The translations under genes were made by a program, and so were the position numbers. Shown piece after piece: positions 26,124 to 34,117 of a stretch of DNA of 64,000 bases; the first letter of the stretch is position 1; each line of letters begins with the position of its first letter. Origin of the DNA: CBFHND01 sp965657085 (GTDB lineage: Bacteria; Pseudomonadota; Alphaproteobacteria; Rhodobacterales; Rhodobacteraceae); the NCBI GenBank assembly GCA_965657085.1, contig CBFHND010000005.1:124001-188000 (forward strand), in the 5' to 3' direction. The notes under the pieces are model-generated. The model searched no databases. It saw nothing but the letters and a program-made list of their open reading frames with translations, and had not been told where the DNA came from.

Positions 26124-27425
26124 ATGCCATTTGAGACTTCGGGCCTCGGCCCACGCAACATCGCCGTCATCGGTGCCGGAATTTCGGGGATGGGGGCGGC
26201 CCATTTGCTTGGCAAGGACAACCACGTCACGCTTTATGAATCGGAACCTTCCCTTGGCGGCCATGCCCGCACCCGGCTGGCGGGACGCAATGGAAACGTC
26301 GCCGTGGACACCGGGTTCATCGTTTTCAACTACGCCAACTATCCGCACCTGTCCGAGCTTTTCGAAGAACTGGATGTCCCAGTGGTCAAGTCCAACATGA
26401 GCTTTGGCGCGTCCATCGGCGGTGGCCGTCTGGAATACGGTCTGGCCAGCCTCAACGCCTTGTTTGCCCAACGCAGCAACGCAATGAACCCCCGGTTCCT
26501 TGGAATGGTGCGGGATATATTGCGCTTCAACCGCGATGCGCTGACCCTGAGCCGGTCTGACCGCAACATGACCGTCGCCACCTTTCTGGAGCGTCTGGGC
26601 GCAGGCACTTGGTTCCGCGACTATTACCTGTTGCCGCTGTCTGGTGCCATCTGGTCGACACCGACCGAAAAGATCATGGATTTCCCCGCCCACGCCATGA
26701 TCCAGTTTTTTGAAAACCACGCTTTGCTCAGTCATACCGGCCAGCACCAGTGGCACACGGTTCAGGGCGGCAGCATCCAATACGTGCAGCGGCTTGAGGC
26801 CGCGATGCTGGGAAATGGCGTTGATATCCGGCTCAAGTCGCCCGTTCAGTCAGTGCGTCGCACAGCCGGGGGCGCGCAGGTCAAGGCCTGGGGCGGGGAA
26901 TGGGAAATGTTTGATGATGTGATTTTTGCCACACATTCGGACGACACGCTGCGCCTTCTGGCTGATCCGTCGGACAAGGAACAGGCGGTTCTGGGCGCGG
27001 TTGCCTACCAGCCAAACGACGTCATCCTGCATTCGGATGAGGCGATTATGCCCAAGCGCCGTCAGACGTGGTCAAGCTGGGTTTATACCGAGGACGCGGC
27101 CAAACAATCTGACCGCATCGATCTGACCTACTGGATGAATTCGCTGCAGCCTTTGGCAGGGGATGAAAACTTCTTTGTCACGCTCAATACGAAACGCGAC
27201 ATCCGCGAAGACCTGATCTGGGATCAGGTGACTTTGCGCCACCCGGTCTATGATCTTGAAGCGTTGGCGGCGCAGGAAACGGCGCGGGCGATGAACGGCA
27301 CGAACAACACGTGGTTTTGCGGGGCGTGGATGCGCCACGGGTTCCACGAGGATGGGCTGGCCAGTGCGCATGATGTGGCGCGCAGCATCCAACGTACATC
27401 GCAAATGCAGGTGGCAGCGGAGTGA
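26124..27425 (+). CDS. Flavin-containing amine oxidase/desaturase-like protein (RSP_1091/UfaD-like)
   Basis: This 433-residue NAD(P)/FAD-binding protein has the Rossmann motif IAVIGAGISGMGAAHLLG and the following ESEPSLGGHART, as in phytoene desaturase/amine oxidase-type flavoproteins. Its location, divergent from rpoE, and the genes that follow match the RpoE-controlled operon of Rhodobacter. From memory, the homologue there is needed for furan-fatty-acid formation and for full ChrR turnover. Whether this one has the same activity is inferred from synteny. Confidence 0.87.
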   Translation: MPFETSGLGPRNIAVIGAGISGMGAAHLLGKDNHVTLYESEPSLGGHARTRLAGRNGNVAVDTGFIVFNYANYPHLSELFEELDVPVVKSNMSFGASIGGGRLEYGLASLNALFAQRSNAMNPRFLGMVRDILRFNRDALTLSRSDRNMTVATFLERLGAGTWFRDYYLLPLSGAIWSTPTEKIMDFPAHAMIQFFENHALLSHTGQHQWHTVQGGSIQYVQRLEAAMLGNGVDIRLKSPVQSVRRTAGGAQVKAWGGEWEMFDDVIFATHSDDTLRLLADPSDKEQAVLGAVAYQPNDVILHSDEAIMPKRRQTWSSWVYTEDAAKQSDRIDLTYWMNSLQPLAGDENFFVTLNTKRDIREDLIWDQVTLRHPVYDLEALAAQETARAMNGTNNTWFCGAWMRHGFHEDGLASAHDVARSIQRTSQMQVAAE

Positions 27426-28186
27426 CATCCACCGTCGATCATATCGCGGGCCAGACCTATCACGGGCGCAAGGGCGGCATCACCAATGCCTTCCGGTATT
27501 CGGTGGACTACGTGCTGCTTGATGCCGAGGCCGAGACCCTGAAGAAGCCGCGCTTTTTCGGACGCAATGCGCGTGGCCTGGCCGCTTTGGACGATGTGGA
27601 TCACGGCGGCGTACCGGGAGCAGGTCAAGGCGCGCCATGGGTGCGCGATGTGCTGGAACAGTGGCAGGTCACAGGGGTCGCGCGCATCGAATTGCTCGCG
27701 CAGCCCAAGATGCTTGGCCATGTGTTCAACCCTGTCAGCTTCTGGTTGTGCCGCCGGGACGACGAGGCCCTGATCGCCGTCATCGCCGAAGTCAGCAACA
27801 CGTTCGGTGATCGGCACAGCTATCTGGTGCATCACCCCGATTTGTCGCCTATTATGGCTTCGGATCGCTTGCAGGCCACCAAGATTTTCCATGTCTCTCC
27901 GTTTCAGCCGGTTGAGGGCGGATATGAATTCCGCTTTGACATCACTGAGAAGCGTATCGGGATCTGGATCGATTACGCGCGCAAGGACGGTGGCCTGATC
28001 GCCACGCTGACGGGTGACCGCAAGCCACTGACAAATACGTCGATCCTGCGCGCGCTTGTGCGCCGCCCCTTTGGATCGCGCCGTGTTCTGGGATTGATCC
28101 ACTGGCAAGCCTTGAAGCTCTGGGTGAAAAAGGCCGTGTACCGCGCCCGCCCGGAGCCACCTTCCGACGAGGTGTCGAGGGGATGA
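27422..28186 (+). CDS. DUF1365 family protein
   Basis: This 254-residue protein starts at a GTG overlapping the previous stop (GTGA). The family is recognised from the N-terminal TYHGRKGGITNAFRYSVDYV, FNPVSFWLC and SNTFGDRHSYL. DUF1365 genes travel with amine oxidases and cyclopropane-fatty-acid-synthase-like genes, and a role in modified fatty acid synthesis is suspected. The Rhodobacter homologue (RSP_1090) lies at the same position. No catalytic chemistry can be stated. Confidence 0.88.
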   Translation: MTSTVDHIAGQTYHGRKGGITNAFRYSVDYVLLDAEAETLKKPRFFGRNARGLAALDDVDHGGVPGAGQGAPWVRDVLEQWQVTGVARIELLAQPKMLGHVFNPVSFWLCRRDDEALIAVIAEVSNTFGDRHSYLVHHPDLSPIMASDRLQATKIFHVSPFQPVEGGYEFRFDITEKRIGIWIDYARKDGGLIATLTGDRKPLTNTSILRALVRRPFGSRRVLGLIHWQALKLWVKKAVYRARPEPPSDEVSRG

Positions 28187-29412
28187 CTGCTGTGACCCAA
28201 CGCTTGCCGTCTTACGCGATTTTCGCGGCGCTTCTGGCGTCGGCGGGCCTGCCGATCTATATCCATGCGCCCAAATTCTACGTGGATGAATATGGTGTGT
28301 CGCTGGCGGCATTGGGGGCTGTTCTGTTCGGATTGCGCTTGCTTGACGTGGTGCAGGACCCGCTGTTCGGCAGGCTGAGCGAGCGCATTCGCGATCACCG
28401 TGGCATAGCGGTCCTGATTGCCTGTCTTATCATGGCCGTGTCGATGCTGGGCCTTTTTGCCGTGCCCCCGCTGCTTCCGCCGCTGATCTGGTTCGGTCTG
28501 ATGCTGACCGGCGTGTTTTCCGCCTTCAGTTTCCTGACCATCAATTTCTATGCCCAAGGGGTCATCAAGGCGGACCGCCTGCCCGGGCAGGGCCATCTGC
28601 GGTTGGCCCGTTGGCGCGAAACCGGTGCCCTGCTGGGCGTCTGTGTGGCCGCAATTGCACCGGTCGCACTTGGCGCCGTCATGGGCGCGCCGTTTGCGGG
28701 GTTTGCCGTGGGGTTCGCCGTTCTGGCCCTTGCGTCGATCTTTGCCATGCGCCCGGAGTGGAGTGCCAAGGGCTTGCCCGCCCCGGCGGGATTGGGCGTT
28801 GTCCTTGGTGACAAGATTGCACGGCGGCTGCTGCTCATCGCACTTGTGAACGCCGCTCCGGTCGCCGTCAGCTCCACGTTGTTCCTGTTCTTTGTCGACA
28901 GCCGCCTTGAGGCTCCAGGGATGGAAGGGCCATTGCTGCTGGTATTCTTTCTCGCCGCGGCGGTGGCGGCCCCGGTTTGGGGCCACCTTGCCGAACGTCA
29001 CGGCGCCAAGCCTGTTCTCATTGCCGCGATGACCCTTGCCATCTTTTCCTTCGGTTTTGCGCTGACGCTGGGGCCGGGGGATTGGGTGCTGTTCGCGTTG
29101 ATCTGCCTTGGCTCCGGTGCTGCGCTGGGCGCGGACCTGACATTGTTGCCTGCGATCTTTGCCACCCGCATGGCCCGCATTTCCCCATCGGCCGCCGAAG
29201 GGTTCGGCCTGTGGTCTTTCGTGTCGAAATTCACACTGGCCTTTGCGGCCGTGACACTGCTGCCCGCGCTGGATCGCGCGGGCTTCGACAGCGCCGGGAA
29301 CAATCCTCCCGAGGCGCTGATGCTTTTGACCATTCTGTACGCCTTGGTGCCCTGCGCGCTCAAGGTTATCGCCATTGTGCTGCTTGCAGCCACGCCCCTG
29401 AAGGAGGCCTGA
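28183..29412 (+). CDS. MFS-type transporter (GPH-like)
   Basis: This 409-residue protein has about 12 hydrophobic segments. The sequences LRLLDVVQDPLFGRLSER (loop 2-3) and AEGFGLWSFVSKFTLAFA resemble the glycoside-pentoside-hexuronide branch of the major facilitator family. It is coupled to DUF1365 (ATGA overlap). In a lipid-redox operon it may move a lipid or redox metabolite rather than a sugar. The substrate is unknown. Confidence 0.88.
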   Translation: MTAVTQRLPSYAIFAALLASAGLPIYIHAPKFYVDEYGVSLAALGAVLFGLRLLDVVQDPLFGRLSERIRDHRGIAVLIACLIMAVSMLGLFAVPPLLPPLIWFGLMLTGVFSAFSFLTINFYAQGVIKADRLPGQGHLRLARWRETGALLGVCVAAIAPVALGAVMGAPFAGFAVGFAVLALASIFAMRPEWSAKGLPAPAGLGVVLGDKIARRLLLIALVNAAPVAVSSTLFLFFVDSRLEAPGMEGPLLLVFFLAAAVAAPVWGHLAERHGAKPVLIAAMTLAIFSFGFALTLGPGDWVLFALICLGSGAALGADLTLLPAIFATRMARISPSAAEGFGLWSFVSKFTLAFAAVTLLPALDRAGFDSAGNNPPEALMLLTILYALVPCALKVIAIVLLAATPLKEA

Positions 29413-29415
29413 ACC

Positions 29416-29997
29416 ATGGACGGAATTCTCTACTTGATACTGGGTGCAGCAATCATTGCGACGCTCGTCTGGATGCGCTCGCGCTATGCCGGGTTCCTGG
29501 CACAACGTCCCGAGGACTATGCGGACCCAGGAGCGCCGCAGTTTGACCTGCGCACCCACCTTAATGGCCCGATCGATTGCGAAGGCGTTATCTATGGCCC
29601 AACCGGTCGTGTGACCAGCCGGTTCACCGCGCGTTTTGAATGCGACTGGAATGGCAATCAGGGCCAGATGATCGAACACTTCCGCTATGACGACGGCAGT
29701 ACACAGGACCGTCGGTGGGATCTGGTTCTTGGCAACGATGGCCGGATCAAGGCCACTGCGCCCGATGTTGTGGGCGATGGCGCAGGGGTGCAAGCCGGAC
29801 CCACCGTTCAGCTGAAATACCGTATCCGCCTGCCCGACAGTGCGGGCGGTCACGTTCTGGACACCGTGGATTGGATGTATCTGGCCCCGAATGGAACCAT
29901 CATGAACCGGTCGCAGTTTCGCAAATTCGGAGTGCAGGTTGCCGAACTCGTAGCGACCATGCGCCCGGCTCAGGACGAAATGAAAAAGGCAGCGTGA
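29416..29997 (+). CDS. DUF3833 family protein, membrane-anchored
   Basis: This 193-residue protein has one N-terminal membrane segment (about residues 4-20) and a soluble lipocalin-like domain. The pattern GPTGRVTSRFTARFECDW, then EHFRYDDGSTQDRRW matches DUF3833. It lies 3 bp after the MFS gene and 2 bp before the dehydrogenase gene, so all five are one transcription unit. The function of the family is not known. Confidence 0.86.
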   Translation: MDGILYLILGAAIIATLVWMRSRYAGFLAQRPEDYADPGAPQFDLRTHLNGPIDCEGVIYGPTGRVTSRFTARFECDWNGNQGQMIEHFRYDDGSTQDRRWDLVLGNDGRIKATAPDVVGDGAGVQAGPTVQLKYRIRLPDSAGGHVLDTVDWMYLAPNGTIMNRSQFRKFGVQVAELVATMRPAQDEMKKAA

Positions 29998-29999
29998 CA

Positions 30000-30731
30000 A
30001 TGGACTGGTCTGGTAAGCGGTATTGGCTCGTGGGAGCGTCAGATGGGCTGGGCGCTGCGCTGGCGCGCAAGCTCAGCAGGGCGGGTGCCGAAGTGATCCT
30101 GTCCGCCCGCTCCGAAAACAAGCTGCGCGCACTGGCCGATGACCTGCCGGGCCGGTCGCAGGTGCAGACCATCGACATCGCGGACAATCAGAGCGTCAAG
30201 GACGCCGCCGCCGCAGTTGGCGACATCGACGGCCTGGTTTTGCTGGCGGGTGTCTATTGGCCCTTCGGCGCGGATGCGTGGAACGCTGATCAGGCCACCG
30301 CCATGGCCGACATCAACTTTACCGGATTTGTGCGCGTACTTGGTCAGGTCGTACCGCAGTTCGTGAAAAAGGACGCAGGCCACATCGTCATCACCTCCAG
30401 CCTCACCGGGTTTCGCGGGCTGCCCGGCTCCATCGGCTACACTGCATCCAAGGCGGCGACGATGTCGCTGGCGGAATGCATGTATGCCGATCTGCGCAAG
30501 ACCGGGATAAAGGTTCAGGTCGCCAATCCGGGGTTCATAAAAACCCAACTGACGGACAAGAACGATTTCAAGATGCCCTTCCTGATGCAGCCTGATGATG
30601 CCGCTACCGAAATGTTCGAACTGATGAACAGCGACGGATTCAAGAAAAGCTTTCCAACCCTCTTTTCCCTGCTGTTCCGCGCCAGCCAGTTTTTGCCCGA
30701 CTGGGCCTATTACCGCATTTTCGGCAAGTAA
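30000..30731 (+). CDS. Short-chain dehydrogenase/reductase
   Basis: This 243-residue SDR starts at the ATG at 30000, two bases after the upstream stop. It has the cofactor motif LVGASDGLGAALA, the active-site Ser in ITSSLTG, and YTASK (Tyr and Lys). It is the last gene of the operon under the candidate RpoE promoter. The substrate, perhaps a lipid carbonyl or alcohol, is inferred from context only. Confidence 0.92.
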   Translation: MDWSGKRYWLVGASDGLGAALARKLSRAGAEVILSARSENKLRALADDLPGRSQVQTIDIADNQSVKDAAAAVGDIDGLVLLAGVYWPFGADAWNADQATAMADINFTGFVRVLGQVVPQFVKKDAGHIVITSSLTGFRGLPGSIGYTASKAATMSLAECMYADLRKTGIKVQVANPGFIKTQLTDKNDFKMPFLMQPDDAATEMFELMNSDGFKKSFPTLFSLLFRASQFLPDWAYYRIFGK

Positions 30732-30780
30732 CCTGCAATTTGGCTGACGTATCGCGCAGCCATTGACCGATCCCCTTCAC

Positions 30781-30794
30781 TTGCGCCAGATCAA
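30781..30794 (+). promoter_or_regulatory. Candidate FnrL/CRP-family site
   Basis: TTGCG-CCAG-ATCAA matches the FNR dyad TTGAT-N4-ATCAA at eight of ten positions, with a perfect right half. It ends 53 bp upstream of the ATG of the DUF3775 gene, a distance compatible with activation near -40. Confidence 0.45.
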
Positions 30795-30847
30795 AGCCTG
30801 CCTTTGCCAACTGTGGTCATCTGACTGCAAAGCAAAGGGAGACCGTC

Positions 30848-31168
30848 ATGCAAATGGAAATTTCAAAGGGTGTGGTCGCACAAGTCATCCTGATGGGCCG
30901 CGAACTGGACCGGGCCGAAGGTGAGCTGCGCGGGCTGATCGACAGGCAAAGCGACGAGGCGCAGGCCGATCTGGTGGCGCTGATGTGGGTCGGGCGCGGT
31001 GCGTTCGAGGCCGATGACTGGGACGAAGCGCGTGCCACTGCCGCACAGGGAGCCAGCACGCCCTGCGCGGATTACCTGATAGGCACGCCACATTTCAGTG
31101 ATCACCTCGAGGCCGGGCTGGAAGCCTTTGGCATTTCATCGCGCGATGTCGAAGATCAGCTTCTGTAG
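30848..31168 (+). CDS. DUF3775 domain protein
   Basis: This small acidic protein (106 residues) begins MQMEISKGVVAQVILMGREL. The pattern DLVALMWVGRGAFEADDWDEA followed by LIGTPHFSDHLEAGLEAFG is typical of DUF3775, a cytosolic family of unknown function common in alphaproteobacteria. The start follows a GGGAGA ribosome binding site. A 116-bp gap with a possible FNR-type site separates it from the SDR gene, so it is probably transcribed on its own. Confidence 0.85.
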   Translation: MQMEISKGVVAQVILMGRELDRAEGELRGLIDRQSDEAQADLVALMWVGRGAFEADDWDEARATAAQGASTPCADYLIGTPHFSDHLEAGLEAFGISSRDVEDQLL

Positions 31169-31177
31169 CGGCGGCTG

Positions 31178-31642
31178 CTAGTTCTTGGGGTCAAATGGCG
31201 TGCCATCGGTTCGGGTGAACCGCCGCCCCTTGGAATCGCGGTGCATGATGATGTCGTGATCGGGATAGTGGACGACATCGTGGTCCACGCGCGTGCCGAC
31301 CACCAGAATGATCGCCTCCGCCGTGTCTCGGTTCTCAAGGCAATGTGCGACGGGCTGCCCTGCGGCCCAGCCTGCCGCATCGCCTGCCTCAAGCAGCGTT
31401 TCGGTTTCCTCGATGAGCACCAGTGAACCCGACAGCACATAGACGAACTCGTCCTCGGCCTCATGCCAGTGCCGATGCGACGACCGTGATCCAGGTGGCA
31501 ACCGTTCCATGCGCACACCGAACTGCGACAGCCCCACGGCATCGCCCAACACGCGATCCGCGTATGGGCCATCGTTCTGGCCGGAGATGGGATTGGCGGT
31601 TCCAGGATAAAGCGACCAGTCGGGTGTCTTGATTTTGGGCAT
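31178..31642 (-). CDS. Cupin domain protein
   Basis: This 154-residue protein contains one cupin barrel. Metal ligands are in SSHRHWHEAEDEFVYVLSG and the second motif is at VAHCLENRD. Such proteins are small metal-dependent isomerases, dioxygenases or binding proteins, and the specific role is not identifiable. It converges with DUF3775 and diverges from the MFS gene at 31738. Confidence 0.87.
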   Translation of the reverse strand: MPKIKTPDWSLYPGTANPISGQNDGPYADRVLGDAVGLSQFGVRMERLPPGSRSSHRHWHEAEDEFVYVLSGSLVLIEETETLLEAGDAAGWAAGQPVAHCLENRDTAEAIILVVGTRVDHDVVHYPDHDIIMHRDSKGRRFTRTDGTPFDPKN

Positions 31643-31737
31643 ATGTCACCTGTGTTGATGTCATCACCCATATCAACAAACGTCGGTTTGCCACAGCTCC
31701 GTTGACTCGCCTCGTTTCGACCTGTCTGGATGGGTGT

Positions 31738-32970
31738 ATGGCTCTTTTGCAAACCAACCGGTCCTACCGGCTGCTCTTTTCCGCCTCTGCAATTTCCAAT
31801 CTGGGTGATGGTATTTCCGCGCTGGCTTTCCCGTGGCTGGCGACACTGATCACGCGCGATCCTGCGTTGATCGCGTGGGTTGCCTTTGCCTCGCGTCTGC
31901 CGTGGTTTCTGTTCTCCATCCCCGCAGGGGTGATCGTGGACCAGCAAGACCGGCGGCGTTTGATGATTCAAGCGGACCTCTTTCGCCTGCTTCTGACCTC
32001 GGGTGTGATTGCCCTGATCCTGAGCGTCCCGCAGTTTCCGCCTGAAGGCGATCCGGTGCTCTACATCGCGGCCCTGTCCGGGCTGGCGATGCTGCTGGGC
32101 ACCGCCGAAGTTGTCCGCGACAACGCGGCGCAAACGGTGTTGCCATCGATCGTGGCCAAGGGCGATCTCGAGGCGGCCAACGGTCAGATGTGGAGCATCG
32201 AACAGGTCATGGGGTCCTTCGTGGGGCCACCGCTGGCCGGGGTTCTGATCGCATGGGCGGTGCCTGCGCCCTTTGCGGTGGATGCTGTGACCTTTGGGCT
32301 GGCGGCGTGGTTCGTGTGGATGATCGCCGTACCCCCGCGCATCGCGCCCCCTGCGCAACGTATCTGGACGCAGGTGCGCGAAGGCTGGACGTGGATGCGG
32401 GCGCATCCGGTGATCTTGCGGCTGGCGATCATGCTGGGGCTGATCAACGCCGTGTCGACGATGACGATCACCATCCTGATCCTCTATTCCCAGGATGTGC
32501 TGGGTTTGGGGGCCGTGGGGCATGGTGTTCTGATGACTGCGGGTGCCGCGGGCGGTGTCGTGGGCGGGCTGATCGGCCCGTGGGTTGTGGCCCGTCTGGG
32601 CGGGCAGCGCAGCGTGATACTGGCGCTCGCGATCATGCCGGTGCCGTTCGTGATGATCGCGCTGACTGCGTCGTCTGCTGTCGTGGCGCTGGCCTTGTTC
32701 ATCGAGATGATCGCAGCGCTTTTGTGGAACATCGTAACGGTGTCCTACCGCCAACGCCGCATCCCCGATGCGCTGCTGGGACGGGTCAACTCGCTGTATC
32801 GCTTCTTTGGATGGGGCATGATGCCCGCGGGTGCGTTGATTGGCGGCTGGATCGTGGCCGGGGTCGAGGCCGATCTGGGCCGCGACATGGCCTTGCGGGT
32901 GCCGTATATCGTGGCCGCCGGGGCCGCCACGATGATGTTGGTTTATGGCGCGGTGCGGTTGCGCCTTTAG
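31738..32970 (+). CDS. MFS exporter (enterobactin/macrolide efflux-like)
   Basis: I choose the ATG at 31738 (MALLQTNRSYRLLF), giving 410 residues with about 12 membrane segments. The N-terminal ISNLGDGISALAFPWLATLI and the VIVDQQDRRRLMI loop are typical of EntS/MefA-type efflux carriers. It is not in an evident operon. The substrate is unknown. Confidence 0.88.
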   Translation: MALLQTNRSYRLLFSASAISNLGDGISALAFPWLATLITRDPALIAWVAFASRLPWFLFSIPAGVIVDQQDRRRLMIQADLFRLLLTSGVIALILSVPQFPPEGDPVLYIAALSGLAMLLGTAEVVRDNAAQTVLPSIVAKGDLEAANGQMWSIEQVMGSFVGPPLAGVLIAWAVPAPFAVDAVTFGLAAWFVWMIAVPPRIAPPAQRIWTQVREGWTWMRAHPVILRLAIMLGLINAVSTMTITILILYSQDVLGLGAVGHGVLMTAGAAGGVVGGLIGPWVVARLGGQRSVILALAIMPVPFVMIALTASSAVVALALFIEMIAALLWNIVTVSYRQRRIPDALLGRVNSLYRFFGWGMMPAGALIGGWIVAGVEADLGRDMALRVPYIVAAGAATMMLVYGAVRLRL

Positions 32971-32973
32971 CGG

Positions 32974-34116
32974 TCACTTCAGGTGATCGACCACCGCCAG
33001 ATGCTGGGCCAGCGTGTCCACTTCGGCCATCCAGTCGGCCACCAGCTTGGGATCTGACGGCGCGGCGGACACGCCCACGGGGATTGCCCGCGCCCGCACG
33101 GCCTTGACCGCCAGTGACACAGGGATCGACACCAGCCGCGCCATGGCCGTGCCACGCGCATCGCCCCAGGCATCCATGACATAGGTCTTGTGCCAGACGG
33201 TTTCGCCTTCGCGCTCGACCTGCAAATCGACGCACAACACCACGCGGTCGGGTTCGCCCTCGGCATAGCTGTTTTCAGCCAGGAACTGGTCCGACATCTC
33301 TTGCAGGCGGGCATCGCCCTCAGGGCCATGCAGGGTTTCGATCTCGGCAAAGACGTCTTTCCACGCCTCGGCCCAGCCGTTCAGGCGCAGCGTGCCGCGC
33401 ACGAAATTCTTGACCTTCCAGCTGTCGTCGAACCCGTAGTCCTGCATGAACGGCAAGCTGTCTCGGTTCGGATAAACCTCGAAGGTTTCGGGGGTGGGCA
33501 GGGGGGCTGCATAGCTGGTGATCGCATCCCAGGGCCGCGCCACGTCAAGCGGGGCAAAGTGGCGGATCGACCGCGAGGGCGAGCGCAGCGCCTTCAGCAC
33601 GCCCACGGGCGCCCAGCTGAATTTATAGCGGAAGGGATTGGGATGCTTGGGGATGCCGCCGCAATAGCTGAGAAAGCTGACGGTGTTGTCGGGGGCATAG
33701 GCGGCACTGGCGCGGTAGTTGGCCACCAGCGCATGTGCCATCAGGTGGTCGATGCCCGGATCAAGGCCAACCTCGTTCACCAGCGTCACACCGGCATCGC
33801 GCGCCGTGTCATCCAGCGCGCGCATCTCGGGCGCGATATAGGACGAGGATACGAAATGCGCCCCGGCGTCTATTGCGGCTTCGGCCAGTGGCACGTGCCA
33901 GTCACCCGGCAGCATGGATACCACAACGTCGTCCTTGGCCACTGCGGCCTTGAGCGCATCGAGGTCGAAGGTGCGGATGTCCGTGGTCAGGTCGCCCACA
34001 GCGTCTTGCGCCTTGGACACCGTGCGGTTCCAGACCGTGACGGGATAGCCTTCCGTCAGAAGGCGACGCAAGCCGGGGATCGTGGACAGGCCGGTGCCAC
34101 ACCAGTGGATTGTCAT
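32974..34116 (-). CDS. Saccharopine dehydrogenase (glutamate-forming) family protein
   Basis: This 380-residue protein starts at 34116 (MTIHWCGTGLSTIPG). An N-terminal Rossmann segment and the catalytic domain of LYS9/saccharopine reductase-like proteins are seen (NEVGLDPGIDHLMAHALV; LSYCGGIPKHPNPFRYKFSW). It lies 1 bp after the stop of a LYS1-like saccharopine dehydrogenase gene. The pair could convert lysine to saccharopine and on to aminoadipate semialdehyde plus glutamate, i.e. lysine catabolism. The direction is an inference. Confidence 0.9.
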   Translation of the reverse strand: MTIHWCGTGLSTIPGLRRLLTEGYPVTVWNRTVSKAQDAVGDLTTDIRTFDLDALKAAVAKDDVVVSMLPGDWHVPLAEAAIDAGAHFVSSSYIAPEMRALDDTARDAGVTLVNEVGLDPGIDHLMAHALVANYRASAAYAPDNTVSFLSYCGGIPKHPNPFRYKFSWAPVGVLKALRSPSRSIRHFAPLDVARPWDAITSYAAPLPTPETFEVYPNRDSLPFMQDYGFDDSWKVKNFVRGTLRLNGWAEAWKDVFAEIETLHGPEGDARLQEMSDQFLAENSYAEGEPDRVVLCVDLQVEREGETVWHKTYVMDAWGDARGTAMARLVSIPVSLAVKAVRARAIPVGVSAAPSDPKLVADWMAEVDTLAQHLAVVDHLK

Positions 34117-34117
34117 G

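Noticed and set aside
27973..30000. 675-residue open frame on the minus strand
   Set aside because: It is antisense to three genes with clear families (DUF1365, MFS, DUF3833), is extremely rich in Arg, Gly and His, and shows no motif. It reflects GC-rich third positions.
31156..32754. 532-residue minus-strand open frame overlapping the cupin gene
   Set aside because: It is antisense to the MFS gene and out of frame with the cupin gene; no family similarity.
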